A stretch of DNA of 64,000 nucleotides from Pseudogracilibacillus auburnensis (GCF_003201975.1 NZ_QJJQ01000007.1:62001-126000), one strand, 5' to 3'. Positions 51,675-63,769 are shown, numbered from the stretch's first letter. Notes: generated by a model not told the origin, from the sequence alone. Translations and numbers: made by a program.

Positions 51675-53933
51675 TTATACTTGTGGTCCTTCTACACGTT
51701 TCTTTTTCCTAAAATCAATCGGCTTATTCTTTAGTTTATTTCCCCGCCATGCAAGCCATAGTTGGGATGCTAAAAATAACGATGAATAGGCTCCAGCTAT
51801 TAATCCGGTCACAAGTGCAATGGCAAATCCAAAGATTGATTGTGCACCTAAGATAAGAAACGCAAATACAGCAATTAGTGTTGTTATCGTCGTATTAATA
51901 CTACGCATGAACGTTTGGATTAAACTATCATTAATTATTTTTGCTAGTTCTTTCGATGATTTTATTCGTTTATTTTTAGCGCGAATATTTTCCCTTATCC
52001 GGTCAAATACAACGATCGTATTATTGATCGCGTACCCAACTATCGTTAGGATTGCTGCTACTATCGTTACATCAAATTCTATCCTCGTAATACTAAAAAT
52101 GACGAGCATGAAAAACACATCATGGAGTAGCGTAATAATCGCGGTTATTGCAAAGAAAAATTCAAATCGTAATGTAACATAAATAACCATTCCTATCGAT
52201 GCAATTGCAAGGGCATAAATAGCATTTTTCACAAGTTCTTGCCCAACTATTGGCGAAACAACACTTATACTCGGTTCATGGACATATTTATCCGTAAAAT
52301 AATTTTTCATGGTTGTAATATCTTGATCAGCAAGAACAGAATCATAACGAATCACAGCTATTTCACTATTTTCGCCAGATAAGACGATTGATTTAGCTTC
52401 TAGCCCTAACTCTTGAAGATCCTCTTCTATCTCTATCGTTGTTAAACTAGTATCCGACAACACTTCCACACGCGATCCACTCGTAAAGTCAATCCCTGGA
52501 TTAAGCTTGAAAAAGAGAAGGGATATTGTTCCGATGATCGTAATAATAATCGTTGTCATAAATATTTTCTTCCGATGTTTAACAATATCGACACGGTGAT
52601 TAAAGATAGTCGGGTCTACTTCCTTGTTGGAAGAAATATCGTGAATTTGCTCCTTTTTCACACCAAACCAACTTTTTCGCTTCGTCAAAAAGCCACTATT
52701 AACCCATAATCCTAATAATAATCTTGTGCCATATACTGCAGTTAAAAAGCTCACCAAAATACTGACGATTAACATCGTTGCAAAACCTTTGATCGAACTC
52801 GTTCCAAAAATAAATAGAACTGCTGCAGCAAGCATTGTCGTAATATTAGCATCTAAAATAGTAACGAGGGAGTTTTTTCCACCAGCTTTAAACGATGCTA
52901 CCACTGATTTACCTTGTCTTAACTCCTCTTTAATCCGTTCAAATGTAAGTACGTTTGCATCTACTGCCATACCGACCCCTAAAATAAGGGCAGCAATACC
53001 TGGCAAAGTCAGTACTCCATTCATTAATTGAAACACTAATAAAATAAGATAAATGTATATCGCTACGTTAATTCCCGCGATAAACCCTGGAAATCGATAC
53101 ACAATAATCATAAATAAAAAGATAATACTAATCCCTATAATTCCAGCAAAAACCGTTTGGTTTAATGCCTTTTCACCAAATTGTGCCCCAACAGAAGTTG
53201 AATAAAGCTCTGTCATATGTACTGGCAGTGAACCAGCATTAATAATATCAGCTAGCCGTTGAGCTTCTTCTACTGTAAAATTGCCAGTAATTTGAACATT
53301 CGTCGTATGCAATGGTTCAGAAACAGAAGGTGCGGATATAAATTTCGGATCAGCTTTTTGTACTTCTTCCTCGAATGAATCCCCCTCTTGAAAGTCCATC
53401 CATATAACAAGTAAGTTATTAGGTGCACCCATGTTTAAAACTTCAGTCGTTGCTTGACCGAATTTATTTGCATCTTTCAATTGCAAAGTAACCATTGGTT
53501 TATTTGTGTTTGGATCAAAATCTTGTTTTGCACTTCCTTCTTTTATATCAGAACCAGCTAAAAGTTCTTTGTCATTCACATCTCGAAATGATAATAAAGC
53601 CGATGTTGATAACATCTCGCGAGCCGTTTCCTGATCTTCTACACCAGCAAGCTGCACACGTATTCGATCTTCCCCTTCAATGTCAATAACAGTTTCACTT
53701 ATTCCAAGTCGGTTTACACGATCATTTAATGTTTGTACTGTTGCCTCAAGAAGTGTTCGATCAACTTCTTGGCTTTTATCGACTGGTTCTACCTCATATA
53801 ATATTTCGAAACCACCTTGCAGATCAAGACCAAGATTTATTTTCTTACTTATTCCTGTAACCGTCGTACTAATTGTTCCAGCGAAAATAAGAACAATTAA
53901 TAGAAAGGCAATAATTCTACCTCTTTTTTTCAT
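51675..53933 (-). CDS. secDF: Fused protein translocase subunit SecDF
   Basis: SecDF uses the proton motive force to help pull proteins through SecYEG. The 752-residue protein fuses SecD (first periplasmic domain from about 30, LGLDLQGGFEILYEV, then six helices with GVGMAVDANVLTFERIKEEL) and SecF. SecF starts about residue 440 (NPGIDFTSGSRVEV, YAINNTIVVFDRIREN). The fusion is the normal state in Bacillus. YajC, its usual partner, is encoded at 57.3 kb. Confidence 0.96.
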   Translation of the reverse strand: MKKRGRIIAFLLIVLIFAGTISTTVTGISKKINLGLDLQGGFEILYEVEPVDKSQEVDRTLLEATVQTLNDRVNRLGISETVIDIEGEDRIRVQLAGVEDQETAREMLSTSALLSFRDVNDKELLAGSDIKEGSAKQDFDPNTNKPMVTLQLKDANKFGQATTEVLNMGAPNNLLVIWMDFQEGDSFEEEVQKADPKFISAPSVSEPLHTTNVQITGNFTVEEAQRLADIINAGSLPVHMTELYSTSVGAQFGEKALNQTVFAGIIGISIIFLFMIIVYRFPGFIAGINVAIYIYLILLVFQLMNGVLTLPGIAALILGVGMAVDANVLTFERIKEELRQGKSVVASFKAGGKNSLVTILDANITTMLAAAVLFIFGTSSIKGFATMLIVSILVSFLTAVYGTRLLLGLWVNSGFLTKRKSWFGVKKEQIHDISSNKEVDPTIFNHRVDIVKHRKKIFMTTIIITIIGTISLLFFKLNPGIDFTSGSRVEVLSDTSLTTIEIEEDLQELGLEAKSIVLSGENSEIAVIRYDSVLADQDITTMKNYFTDKYVHEPSISVVSPIVGQELVKNAIYALAIASIGMVIYVTLRFEFFFAITAIITLLHDVFFMLVIFSITRIEFDVTIVAAILTIVGYAINNTIVVFDRIRENIRAKNKRIKSSKELAKIINDSLIQTFMRSINTTITTLIAVFAFLILGAQSIFGFAIALVTGLIAGAYSSLFLASQLWLAWRGNKLKNKPIDFRKKKRVEGPQV

Positions 53934-53974
53934 ACAATAATTCCTCTCTTTATACCAAATTTATCAGATTGTTA

Positions 53975-54271
53975 TCATTCATTATTTTGTCCTGTCAGTG
54001 CTTGAATAGAGCTCATTAAATCAGCTTCATCGGCATGTAAAGCATCGACCGTCATAAAATTCATATATGTAGTTGCTGGAAGATGAAAAATGTCTTGGAT
54101 GACTTCATGTAATCGTTTCGTCGGATTGCCTTTCCAAACTTTACTTTCTAAACAGCGCCAAATTTCATCAACTGTTACATCTGAATAGCCAATTAATTTG
54201 AATTCACTTTGCTTACTTTTTAAGGCTGGATATATGACAGCTTTCCATTCTTTGATCGACTTTACTTCCAT
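53975..54271 (-). CDS. comN: Post-transcriptional regulator ComN
   Basis: ComN (YrzD) is a small protein that in B. subtilis promotes comE expression at the post-transcriptional level and binds DivIVA. The 98-residue product has the family sequence WKAVIYPALKSKQSEFKLIG and SDVTVDEIWRCLESKVWKGN. I chose the second Met (54271): GGAGG is 7 bases from it and abuts the first. The comE operon, its reported target, is in this window. The position between secDF and spoVB is conserved. Confidence 0.9.
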   Translation of the reverse strand: MEVKSIKEWKAVIYPALKSKQSEFKLIGYSDVTVDEIWRCLESKVWKGNPTKRLHEVIQDIFHLPATTYMNFMTVDALHADEADLMSSIQALTGQNNE

Positions 54272-54404
54272 AGACATTCCTCCTAAGATTCAATTCCACT
54301 TAGTTTTATATAATTCTTTTGATTGCTTGTCATGCTTGACCTACTATCTAGCATATATATGATTGTAAAGCTATTTTTAATGATTAGAAAGTAGGGCGTT
54401 TACT

Positions 54405-55955
54405 TTGACTAAACAATCGTTTATCCGTGGAACAATGATGTTAATTATTGCTGGAATGATAACAAGACTTTTAGGTTTTGTTAATCGAATTGTTGTTGCA
54501 CGGTTAATGGGTGAAGAAGGTGTTGGTTTATATATGATGGCATTACCTTCTTTATTTCTTATCATTACATTAACACAAATAGGCTTACCAATTTCCATCT
54601 CGAAACGAGTTGCTGAAGCAAACGCAAAAAATGATATGTTTAAAATTAAACAAATTATTTCATTATCCTTTCTTATTATAGCATGTACAAGTATCTTTTT
54701 TACTACTTGTATGATCATTCTTGCTCCATTTGTGGCAAATTATTTACTAACTGATAGCCGAACGTTATATCCACTTTTAGCTGTTAGTCCGGTCGTACCT
54801 ATTATTGCGATCACGTCGGTCATTAAAGGCTACTTTCAAGGAATGCAAAATATGAAACCACAGAGCTATGCGATTGTTATTGAACAAATCGTTCGTATTT
54901 CTGCTGTATTTATTCTTGTTTCCCTATTGCTACCATATGGCGTTGAATTCGCTGCTACAGGTGCAATGATTAGCGTGATCATTGGTGAAATTGCATCATT
55001 AGCCTATCTATTCTTTTCATTTAAAAGAAAAAAGATTGTCAAAGTTAGGCATCAATTTTTTGCATTTTTAAAAGGAAGCAAAAAAACACGCCAAGAACTA
55101 TTTTCGATTGCCCTTCCTAACACTGGCAGTAAATTGATTAGTTCCTTTGCAGGATTTTTGGAACCTATTTTAGTAGCTCAAAGTTTAGCGATTGCAGGTG
55201 TTGCAACAAGAGAGGCAACGAAACAGTATGGAGAATTAACTGGTTATGCGATGCCACTTTTATTTTTACCAACCTTTATTACTAATTCTCTATCTATTGC
55301 TCTCGTACCGTCAATTGCTGAATCTGAAGCACACGGTGATGAACGATTAGTACATTATCGTATTCACCAGGCAATTCGAATTTCATTTGCTTCTGGTGCA
55401 TTAGCTACCATTATCTTCTCCTTATTTTCTATACCTATTTTAACATATATGTATGATACAAGTAACGCAAGTAAATATATCATTCTAATGGCACCATTTT
55501 TTTTATTGCTTTATATACAAGCACCACTTCAGTCTGCTTTATTTGCACTTGATTTAGCAAAAGAAGCGATGTGGAATAGTTTGATTGGATCCGTTGTTAA
55601 ATTTATCACATTATTTTTGCTCGCTTCCAATGATCAAATTGGTATCATGGGTGTTGCGATTGCCATTAGTACAAGTGTTGTGCTCATTACTTTACTTCAT
55701 TTAGGAGCATTGTATAAAGCGATTCAATTTACATTACAACTAAAAGATGTGGTAAAAATGATTACATTACTTGTTTCTACTTACTTATTCGGGTTTATGT
55801 TAAAAACGCTATTTGCAAATAGCGTAGACCAAATCGTCTCCTTCATGCTCATTTTAATCATTTTAACGGTCATTTATATCATTCTCGTTATATTATTAAG
55901 GTTCATCACAAAAGAAGAGTTAAAACAAATTCCGATTGTAAAAAACTTTCTTTAA
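54405..55955 (+). CDS. spoVB: Stage V sporulation protein B (SpoVB, MOP flippase family)
   Basis: SpoVB is a polysaccharide-type flippase of the MATE/MOP superfamily needed for cortex peptidoglycan synthesis in the mother cell. The 516-residue protein has about 14 membrane helices and the typical start FIRGTMMLIIAGMITRLLGF with RIVVARLMGEEGVGLYMMA. The start is a TTG at 54405 with only a modest site (GTAGGG). It is on the opposite strand to comN, as in B. subtilis. No sporulation promoter was identified with confidence. Confidence 0.94.
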   Translation: MTKQSFIRGTMMLIIAGMITRLLGFVNRIVVARLMGEEGVGLYMMALPSLFLIITLTQIGLPISISKRVAEANAKNDMFKIKQIISLSFLIIACTSIFFTTCMIILAPFVANYLLTDSRTLYPLLAVSPVVPIIAITSVIKGYFQGMQNMKPQSYAIVIEQIVRISAVFILVSLLLPYGVEFAATGAMISVIIGEIASLAYLFFSFKRKKIVKVRHQFFAFLKGSKKTRQELFSIALPNTGSKLISSFAGFLEPILVAQSLAIAGVATREATKQYGELTGYAMPLLFLPTFITNSLSIALVPSIAESEAHGDERLVHYRIHQAIRISFASGALATIIFSLFSIPILTYMYDTSNASKYIILMAPFFLLLYIQAPLQSALFALDLAKEAMWNSLIGSVVKFITLFLLASNDQIGIMGVAIAISTSVVLITLLHLGALYKAIQFTLQLKDVVKMITLLVSTYLFGFMLKTLFANSVDQIVSFMLILIILTVIYIILVILLRFITKEELKQIPIVKNFL

Positions 55956-56679
55956 GTCATTTACTCAACTTTCGCACCATTAAAAGTTTAAATGGTTTGC
56001 TTCGTCAAGATTTGGAGCATTTCTAATGATACATTTAGCCCCTGTAACTAAGAGGTGTTCCCAAAGAGGAGGACTGCAATTACTTTCTCCTACGTAATAG
56101 ATTTATTTGTTACATATAAAAGATAAACTGCGCAATAACTTAGGATAGCAATTGTCAGACCGCTACGGAAATGCACTACGCTTAGGTGGGTATTGTCACT
56201 CATTACGTTTATTTGTTTATGAGTGTAATCATATCGTTCACCTTAGGTATAGTTGATTGGAGCTTAGGACAGCCGACTCCTGCGGGAAAGCACGTATCTG
56301 AAGACCCCGCAGCGGCGGTTTTTCCGCGAGGAGGCTGAAGCCGTGCCCGCGGAAAGCGACTGTCCATAGCGGAAATCAACGGTGCTGTTACTGTCGTTCT
56401 AGCCAGAATAGCAAATTAACTTACTGCGCAGTTTCGTTCAATTGCATACTGGTAGAAACTGTTTAAACGAAAAAATCAGGTAGAGTCTAGATGTAAACAT
56501 ACTGCTCTTAACCAAACTAGTTAAAGTCAACACTGGTACTATTCCATTGTACAAAGGTTTTCTATCCAATTCACTATGAGAAAGTTGAGTCATTCAAATA
56601 ACTTTTTTACGAATTCCTGTCCAAATGATGTCTATTTTACAAGTACATGAATAAATATAATGTAAAAGGAGGGACAAAG
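55956..56679. other. Gap between spoVB and the TIGR04086 gene
   Basis: The gap is mostly the composite repeat at 55963-56590, which starts 8 bases after the spoVB stop. The last 90 bases hold the AAAGGAGG ribosome binding site of the next gene. No gene was found. Confidence 0.65.
55963..56590. repeat. Composite inverted-repeat element, 628 bp
   Basis: The outer ends are ACTCAACTTTCGC (55963-55975) and GAAAGTTGAGT (56580-56590). An inner pair, ATAAACTGCGCAATAACTT (56123-56141) and AACTTACTGCGCAGTTT (56418-56434), bounds a GC-richer core. The core segment 56328-56357 (key sequence GGCTGAAGCCGTGCCCGC) is identical to 59098-59127. There is no transposase. Confidence 0.85.
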
Positions 56680-57063
56680 ATGAAAAACAATCATCTCATG
56701 GCGATCGTGTATGGTTGGGTTGCCATTTTAGTACTTGTTCTTTTATCTAGCATGTTATTATCCGTTCTTATTCGTTTTACGAACGTTTCAGAGTTTACTT
56801 TATCCTATATTACATTAACGATTGGACTATTATCATTATTTATTGGAGGCGTTATTGCAGGATTGAAAGGAAAAGAAAAAGGGTGGATTTTGGGTAGTTT
56901 AACAGGTATAGGTTTTACTTTGCTTACCTTTTTCATTCAATATTTAGGGTATAACGCTATGTTTTCGCTCCAGCAGCTTATCTTTCATATTACATATATT
57001 TTAGCTGCAATGATCGGGAGCATTATTGGTGTGAACTTGATCGTTTCGAATAAAAAGGCATAA
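56680..57063 (+). CDS. TIGR04086 family membrane protein (YrzE-like)
   Basis: This is a 127-residue protein with four membrane helices, matching the TIGR04086 family (GWVAILVLVLLSSMLLSVL, GGVIAGLKGKEKGWILGSLTG). The function is unknown; it is found widely in spore formers next to yajC. The ATG at 56680 has AAAGGAGG upstream, so the frame from 56647 is not used. It is convergent with yajC. Confidence 0.85.
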   Translation: MKNNHLMAIVYGWVAILVLVLLSSMLLSVLIRFTNVSEFTLSYITLTIGLLSLFIGGVIAGLKGKEKGWILGSLTGIGFTLLTFFIQYLGYNAMFSLQQLIFHITYILAAMIGSIIGVNLIVSNKKA

Positions 57064-57142
57064 CGAACGAAAAAAGGTTGTCCTAAAAGCGCGTTCATGA
57101 AAAGGAAGACATGATTATTACTTCCCTCTAGTTCTACATGAT

Positions 57143-57284
57143 AAAATCGTTGAAAGAGGTTATTCGGCACGAGGTGAAAACTATACGGTACTTGCCCTGT
57201 TCGTCTCAAACTTTTTGGGAGGATCGGACAATTTTCGGATAGGATTCGCTCTCACTTATGAAAATGAGCCTTTTCAACGATTTT
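57143..57284. repeat. Inverted-repeat element between the TIGR04086 gene and yajC
   Basis: AAAATCGTTGAAAGAGG (57143-57159) pairs with CCTTTTCAACGATTTT (57269-57284) across 109 bases. No other copy was seen in the window. It could be a small mobile-element relic or a shared 3' structure of the two convergent genes. Confidence 0.65.
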
Positions 57285-57326
57285 ACAATCTTTTAGACAA
57301 CCAAATTCCATATGTATTTTATTTAA

Positions 57327-57590
57327 TTACACATCTTGCTTTACTTCACGTACCGCAGCACGGTCAAAAGTTAGTTTCGTATTGTTGTTACAACTAATGA
57401 CAATCGAATCTTCATCAATCGCATCCACAACACCATGCAAACCACCAATCGTGACAATTTTATCACCTTTTTGTAAAGCTCCTTGCATTTCCCTTACTGC
57501 CTTTTGCCTTTTTTGCTGAGGTCTAATAAGCAAAAAGTAAAAAATGACAAACATTAAAAGGATCGGTGAAAGTTGTATAAGTGTATTCAT
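57327..57590 (-). CDS. yajC: Preprotein translocase subunit YajC
   Basis: YajC is a small partner of SecDF in the Sec membrane complex. The 87-residue protein has one N-terminal helix, then the signature FYFLLIRPQQKRQKAVREMQ and GDKIVTIGGLHGVVDAI. ATG 57590 follows AGGAGG. It is 14 bases after tgt, the conserved tgt-yajC pair. Confidence 0.96.
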   Translation of the reverse strand: MNTLIQLSPILLMFVIFYFLLIRPQQKRQKAVREMQGALQKGDKIVTIGGLHGVVDAIDEDSIVISCNNNTKLTFDRAAVREVKQDV

Positions 57591-57604
57591 CTTTTTCCTC
57601 CTTT

Positions 57605-59270
<1,666 letters not shown>

Positions 59271-60314
59271 TTATGCTTTCTTATCTGGTAATATAAACAT
59301 CGCATCTCCGAAACTAAAAAAGCGATATTCACGTTTGATTGCTTCTTCATATGCGTTAAAAATAGCGTCTTTTCCCGCAAATGCACTGATAAGAAGCAAT
59401 AAGGTTGATTTTGGAAGATGGAAATTTGTGATTAATCCATCAATTGCTGTAAACTCGTATGGTGGATAAATATAAATATCTGTCCACCCATTGCTCGCCT
59501 TAAATAGCCCATTATTTGCTTTTGCAACCGTTTCTAGAACCCTTGTCGATGTCGTACCTACTGCAATAATTCTACCATTGTTTGCTTTTACCTCATTTAA
59601 TGTTTGTGCAGCTTCTTTTGATAAACTGTAATATTCAGCATGCATTTGATGTTCTTCAATATGTTCGGCCGTCACAGGTCTAAAAGTGCCTAATCCTACA
59701 TGAAGAGTGATATAAACAATTTGGACTCCAAGTTGCTCCAAATGTGAAAGAAGTTCAGTAGTAAAATGAAGCCCAGCAGTTGGTGCAGCGGCTGATCCTT
59801 CTTCTTTTGCATAAACAGTTTGATATCTTTCTTGATCCGTTAACTGCTCTTTAATATATGGCGGAAGAGGCATTTCACCTAATTCTTCTAATACTTCAAG
59901 TAAAATCCCATCAAAAGATAATTGCAGTAAACGGGCACCTTCGTCTTTCTCTTCTATACAAGTAGCTACTAATTGGCCTTCTCCAAACATAATTTCAGTA
60001 CCTTTTTTTACTTTTCTAGCAGGTTTAACGAGTGCTTCCCACACATTATTGTCTATTTCGTGTAATAATAACATTTCTATTTTTGCATTTGTATCCGTTT
60101 TTGACCCAAAAAGGCGCACTGGAATAACTCGGGAATTATTTAATACGATACAATCCCCTTTTTTTACATAGTTACCGATATTCGAAAATACATCATGACT
60201 TATTTTATTTGTACCTTTTTGTAAAAGGAGCAGTTTAGACGATGTACGATCTTTTAACGGAGTTTGAGCAATTAGTTCGTTAGGTAAATGATAATTATAT
60301 TGTTCCATATCCAT
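59271..60314 (-). CDS. queA: S-adenosylmethionine:tRNA ribosyltransferase-isomerase
   Basis: QueA builds epoxyqueuosine on preQ1-modified tRNA, using SAM as a ribose donor. The 347-residue protein has the N-terminal [32 protein letters not shown], and the conserved [10 protein letters not shown] and THVGLGTF-like ([11 protein letters not shown]) motifs. ATG 60314 has GGGAG 7 bases upstream. The next gene in the operon, tgt, lies beyond a repeat element. Confidence 0.96.
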   Translation of the reverse strand: MDMEQYNYHLPNELIAQTPLKDRTSSKLLLLQKGTNKISHDVFSNIGNYVKKGDCIVLNNSRVIPVRLFGSKTDTNAKIEMLLLHEIDNNVWEALVKPARKVKKGTEIMFGEGQLVATCIEEKDEGARLLQLSFDGILLEVLEELGEMPLPPYIKEQLTDQERYQTVYAKEEGSAAAPTAGLHFTTELLSHLEQLGVQIVYITLHVGLGTFRPVTAEHIEEHQMHAEYYSLSKEAAQTLNEVKANNGRIIAVGTTSTRVLETVAKANNGLFKASNGWTDIYIYPPYEFTAIDGLITNFHLPKSTLLLLISAFAGKDAIFNAYEEAIKREYRFFSFGDAMFILPDKKA

Positions 60315-60332
60315 AGCTTTACTCCCTCTAAT

Positions 60333-60530
60333 TTAACGAAACCGCGATATTAAATAAAATATCGCCGTTAAAATAATACTCACCACGATCGAAGTCATGA
60401 TTGGAAAATGAAAAGAAACATTCCCTTTTTTAAAACTTATATCTCCCGGTAATTTTCCGATAAATGACCAAAGCAACCCGATAATAATGAAAATGACACC
60501 AATTAAGAGAAACATTTTACCAATCTGCAT
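60333..60530 (-). CDS. DUF2905 family small membrane protein
   Basis: This 65-residue protein has two helices around the family motif GLLWSFIGKLPGDISFKKGN. Members are common next to ruvB in Bacillus. The function is unknown. ATG 60530 follows AAAGGTGAT at the ruvB stop; a TTG start at 60536 is also open. It sits between ruvB and queA, 18 bases before queA. Confidence 0.87.
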   Translation of the reverse strand: MQIGKMFLLIGVIFIIIGLLWSFIGKLPGDISFKKGNVSFHFPIMTSIVVSIILTAIFYLISRFR

Positions 60531-60536
60531 CCTCAA

Positions 60537-61529
60537 TCACCTTTCGATTCCAAAATGAGTATATGCTTTCTCCGTAACAATCCTACCTCTTGGTGTACGT
60601 TGAATAAAACCTATTTGTAATAAATATGGCTCATACACATCTTCAATCGTTTGTGCCTCTTCACCAATGGTAGCGGCTATCGTATCTAATCCGACAGGCC
60701 CCCCATTAAAATCTTGGATAATACTTTTTAATAATTTATGGTCAATATGATCGAGCCCTGCATGGTCAACTTGTAACATTTGAAGTGCACGTCTTGTCGT
60801 TTCGAGTGTAATTTCCGATTCGCCACCTACTTGGGAAATATCGCGAATTCTTTTTAATAAACGGTTGGCGATCCTCGGGGTGCCCCGTGAGCGACTTGCA
60901 ATTTCTTCCGCCGCTTCTTTTTTGATAGGCATTTGAAAAATCGATGCTGTTCGTTCAATAATATGACATAGATCTTTCGTTTCATAAAATTCTAAACGGC
61001 TCAATACACCAAAACGATCTCTAAGCGGAGCAGATAATAGTCCAGCCCTTGTTGTAGCACCTACAAGTGTAAATGGTGGTAAGTCAATTCTTACGGAACG
61101 AGCACTTGGTCCAGTACCAATGACAATATCTAAAAAATAATCCTCCATTGCAGGATATAACACTTCTTCAACAGAACGCGGTAAGCGGTGGACCTCATCA
61201 ATGAACAAAACATCACCAGGTTCTAGTGATGATAAAATGGCAGCTAAATCACCTGATCGTTCAATAGCTGGACCGGAAGTAGAACGAAACTCTACCCCCA
61301 TTTCATTTGCAATGATGGCAGCAAGTGTCGTCTTTCCTAGTCCAGGTGGGCCGTAAAGTAGTACATGATCTAAAGCTTCTTCACGCATTTTGGCCGCCTG
61401 GATAAATATATGTAAATTTTCTTTTACTTTATCTTGTCCAATATACTCAGCTAATATGGTCGGGCGAAGCGATAATTCTACAACCGAATCTTCCTCATTT
61501 TGTTCCCCTGTTACAATCCGCTCCTCCAT
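60537..61529 (-). CDS. ruvB: Holliday junction branch migration helicase RuvB
   Basis: RuvB is the hexameric AAA+ motor of RuvAB. The 330-residue protein has Walker [15 protein letters not shown] (about residue 61), Walker [13 protein letters not shown], sensor 1 LVGATTRAG, the arginine finger PLRDRFG and a C-terminal winged helix ([12 protein letters not shown]). It follows ruvA by 28 bases. Confidence 0.97.
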   Translation of the reverse strand: MEERIVTGEQNEEDSVVELSLRPTILAEYIGQDKVKENLHIFIQAAKMREEALDHVLLYGPPGLGKTTLAAIIANEMGVEFRSTSGPAIERSGDLAAILSSLEPGDVLFIDEVHRLPRSVEEVLYPAMEDYFLDIVIGTGPSARSVRIDLPPFTLVGATTRAGLLSAPLRDRFGVLSRLEFYETKDLCHIIERTASIFQMPIKKEAAEEIASRSRGTPRIANRLLKRIRDISQVGGESEITLETTRRALQMLQVDHAGLDHIDHKLLKSIIQDFNGGPVGLDTIAATIGEEAQTIEDVYEPYLLQIGFIQRTPRGRIVTEKAYTHFGIER

Positions 61530-61557
61530 TGTTTACCCCTCCCATCCTTTTAACTCA

Positions 61558-62160
61558 TTAGTTTTTCACAAGTAATGTCAAAGCTTTTTTAATCATACGA
61601 TCTGTTTCATCAATTTCTTCTTTTTGTAATGTCGGCATAATACCACTAATTTCACGATCGGAATATCCTAAAGCTTTTAACGCTTCTTTTGCTTCTGTTA
61701 ATTGAATAGAGTTTTCAAGCTGCCCTTTATTTTCGAATCGATCTCCTTCAAGAGAAACAATATTGATTAGTTTTCCTTTTAAATCCAATATAATTTGCCG
61801 AGCAGTTTTCTTTCCAACACCTGGAAATTGGGTTAAATACTTTTCATCTTCCCTTTCTACCGCTGCAATGAAATCGGGAACATGAACGCTTCCTAAAATT
61901 GTTATAGCACTTTTAGGCCCAATTCCAGATACGGAGATAAGTTTGGTAAATAAATATTTCTCGTCTTCGTCTTTAAACCCATACAAACATTGGATATCTT
62001 CCCTTACATGATGATATGTATAGATAAATAGCTCTTTTTGTAAGGAAGATTGAAAGATAAACGGGTTAGGACAAATAATTTCATACCCAATACCCGCTAC
62101 TTCAATAATAATCGATTCTTCTTGGATAAATGTCACTTTACCTTTTATATATGCGATCAT
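61558..62160 (-). CDS. ruvA: Holliday junction DNA helicase RuvA
   Basis: RuvA binds four-way junctions and loads RuvB. The 200-residue protein has the N-terminal OB fold (MIAYIKGKVTFIQEESIIIE, HVREDIQCLYGFKDEDEKYL), two helix-hairpin-helix motifs (VSGIGPKSAITIL and FPGVGKKTARQIIL) and a C-terminal RuvB-binding domain. No ruvC is expected, because Bacillota use RecU. Confidence 0.97.
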   Translation of the reverse strand: MIAYIKGKVTFIQEESIIIEVAGIGYEIICPNPFIFQSSLQKELFIYTYHHVREDIQCLYGFKDEDEKYLFTKLISVSGIGPKSAITILGSVHVPDFIAAVEREDEKYLTQFPGVGKKTARQIILDLKGKLINIVSLEGDRFENKGQLENSIQLTEAKEALKALGYSDREISGIMPTLQKEEIDETDRMIKKALTLLVKN

Positions 62161-62193
62161 TGTATTCCCCTTATTTCTATTTTTGGCGCTATC

Positions 62194-62925
62194 TTATTCG
62201 GCTATTTTTAAATTATGGTACACATCTTGCACATCTTCACTTTCTTCAAGCATATCAATTAGTTGCGTAACAGTGGCTTCTTGTTCTTTGTCTAGTTCTG
62301 TATAGTTTTGTGGAATCAAGGTTACTTCTGCTTCCTCAATGTCATATCCTAGCTCACTTAAATCATTTCTAACCTTTTCAAAATCATCAGGCATTGTATA
62401 TATTTCATAGACATTGTCCACCACTTCGATATCTTCTGCTCCAGCCTCTATCGCTTCAAGAGTTAACTCGTCTTCATCCACTTTTCCTTCTTTATCCATG
62501 ATAACAATATATCCTTTTCGATCAAACATAAAGGAAACACAGCCAGTTTCTCCTAAGTTTCCACCATGTTTACTAAATGCATGACGAACTTCAGCCGCTG
62601 CTCGGTTTCGGTTATCTGTTAAAACATGGACGATGACAGCAATCCCATTTGGACCGTATCCTTCATACGTAACCTCTTCATAACTTGCACCATCAAGTGT
62701 TCCTGTTGCCTTTTTTATTGCGCGTTCTATATTATCATTCGGCATATTATCAGCCTTTGCTTTTTCAATAGTCGTTCTTAGTGCGGGGTTCATATCTGGA
62801 TCACCGCCACCTTGTTTTGCAGCAGTATAGATTAATTTCGCATGACGCATGAAAATTTTTCCTCTTTTCGCATCTTGCGCACCTTTACGACGTTGTATAT
62901 TATGCCACTTTGAATGTCCAGCCAT
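62194..62925 (-). CDS. yrbC: YebC/PmpR family protein (YrbC)
   Basis: This is a 243-residue protein beginning [20 protein letters not shown], with the family's [19 protein letters not shown] and [18 protein letters not shown]. YebC proteins were annotated as transcriptional regulators; YebC-type proteins have more recently been linked to translation of proline-rich motifs. Which role applies here cannot be read from sequence. It is directly upstream of ruvA, a conserved pairing. Confidence 0.93.
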   Translation of the reverse strand: MAGHSKWHNIQRRKGAQDAKRGKIFMRHAKLIYTAAKQGGGDPDMNPALRTTIEKAKADNMPNDNIERAIKKATGTLDGASYEEVTYEGYGPNGIAVIVHVLTDNRNRAAAEVRHAFSKHGGNLGETGCVSFMFDRKGYIVIMDKEGKVDEDELTLEAIEAGAEDIEVVDNVYEIYTMPDDFEKVRNDLSELGYDIEEAEVTLIPQNYTELDKEQEATVTQLIDMLEESEDVQDVYHNLKIAE

Positions 62926-63028
62926 TTGTCGATTCCCCTTTCTTTCTTACCTCAAAATCCTTTTTAAGTATAGCAAATTTAAAAAAAATATGAAAGAAGG
63001 TCATGAAGCCAGAAACTTTTATATCACT

Positions 63029-63769
63029 CTATTTTAATCGTAATTGTGTAGCGATATTGCGCTTATGTTCTGTCTGCTCGTGCATTCTTTCAATGACTTT
63101 TCTATCTTTTTCCGGAATAGGTTGTCCACTAATATAAGCATCAATGTAATCATAAGTTGTACCCATCTCTTTTTCATCGGTTTGTCCTGCCCATAAATCA
63201 GCACTAGGATTTTTTTCAATGACTTCCGTAGGGACGTGTAAATATGCAGCCAATTCTCTTACTTCTTTTTTCGTTAAATCAACGATCGGCTGTAAATCAA
63301 CCCCACCGTCACCATATTTCGTAAAGTACCCTGTGAACCATTCGGCAGCATTGTCAGTTCCTACGACTAAATAATTGTAATTTGTAGCGATTGTATAAAG
63401 GGTACTCATCCGAAGGCGAGCCCGTAAATTCGCATCCGCAATCCGATCTCTTTCTTCATTCCAAGCTTGTTCGGCCTTTATTTGGTTTTGAATCTCTTTA
63501 TACATGATCTGATGAGTTTCTGTTAAATCGATTGTCATATGATTAATCTTACATGCTTGAACGACCTTTTCAGCGTCTTTTATATCAATTGGATTACTTT
63601 TTAAAGGCATAATGACCCCTAAAGAATCGTTCGGAAATGCACGTTTAATTAAATTTGCAACAACGGCAGAATCTAATCCGCCACTTACACCGACTATGAG
63701 CCCTTTCACACGGGCTTGTTCTACTTGTTCTCGTAACCAGCTAGTAATTATTTGAACTGTTTTTTCCAT
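63029..63769 (-). CDS. nadE: NH3-dependent NAD+ synthetase
   Basis: NadE amidates deamido-NAD to NAD using ammonia. The 246-residue protein starts MEKTVQIITSWLREQVEQAR. It has the PP-loop VGVSGGLDSAVVANLI, VVGTDNAAEWFTGYFTKYGDGG and the C-terminal PSADLWAGQTDEKEMGTTYD. There is no glutaminase domain, and the length is that of the short ammonia-dependent type. I chose ATG 63769 after AAAGGATGG. The open frame upstream to 63910 lacks a site. In B. subtilis the genes beside safA and ruvA differ, so this position is unusual. Confidence 0.95.
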   Translation of the reverse strand: MEKTVQIITSWLREQVEQARVKGLIVGVSGGLDSAVVANLIKRAFPNDSLGVIMPLKSNPIDIKDAEKVVQACKINHMTIDLTETHQIMYKEIQNQIKAEQAWNEERDRIADANLRARLRMSTLYTIATNYNYLVVGTDNAAEWFTGYFTKYGDGGVDLQPIVDLTKKEVRELAAYLHVPTEVIEKNPSADLWAGQTDEKEMGTTYDYIDAYISGQPIPEKDRKVIERMHEQTEHKRNIATQLRLK

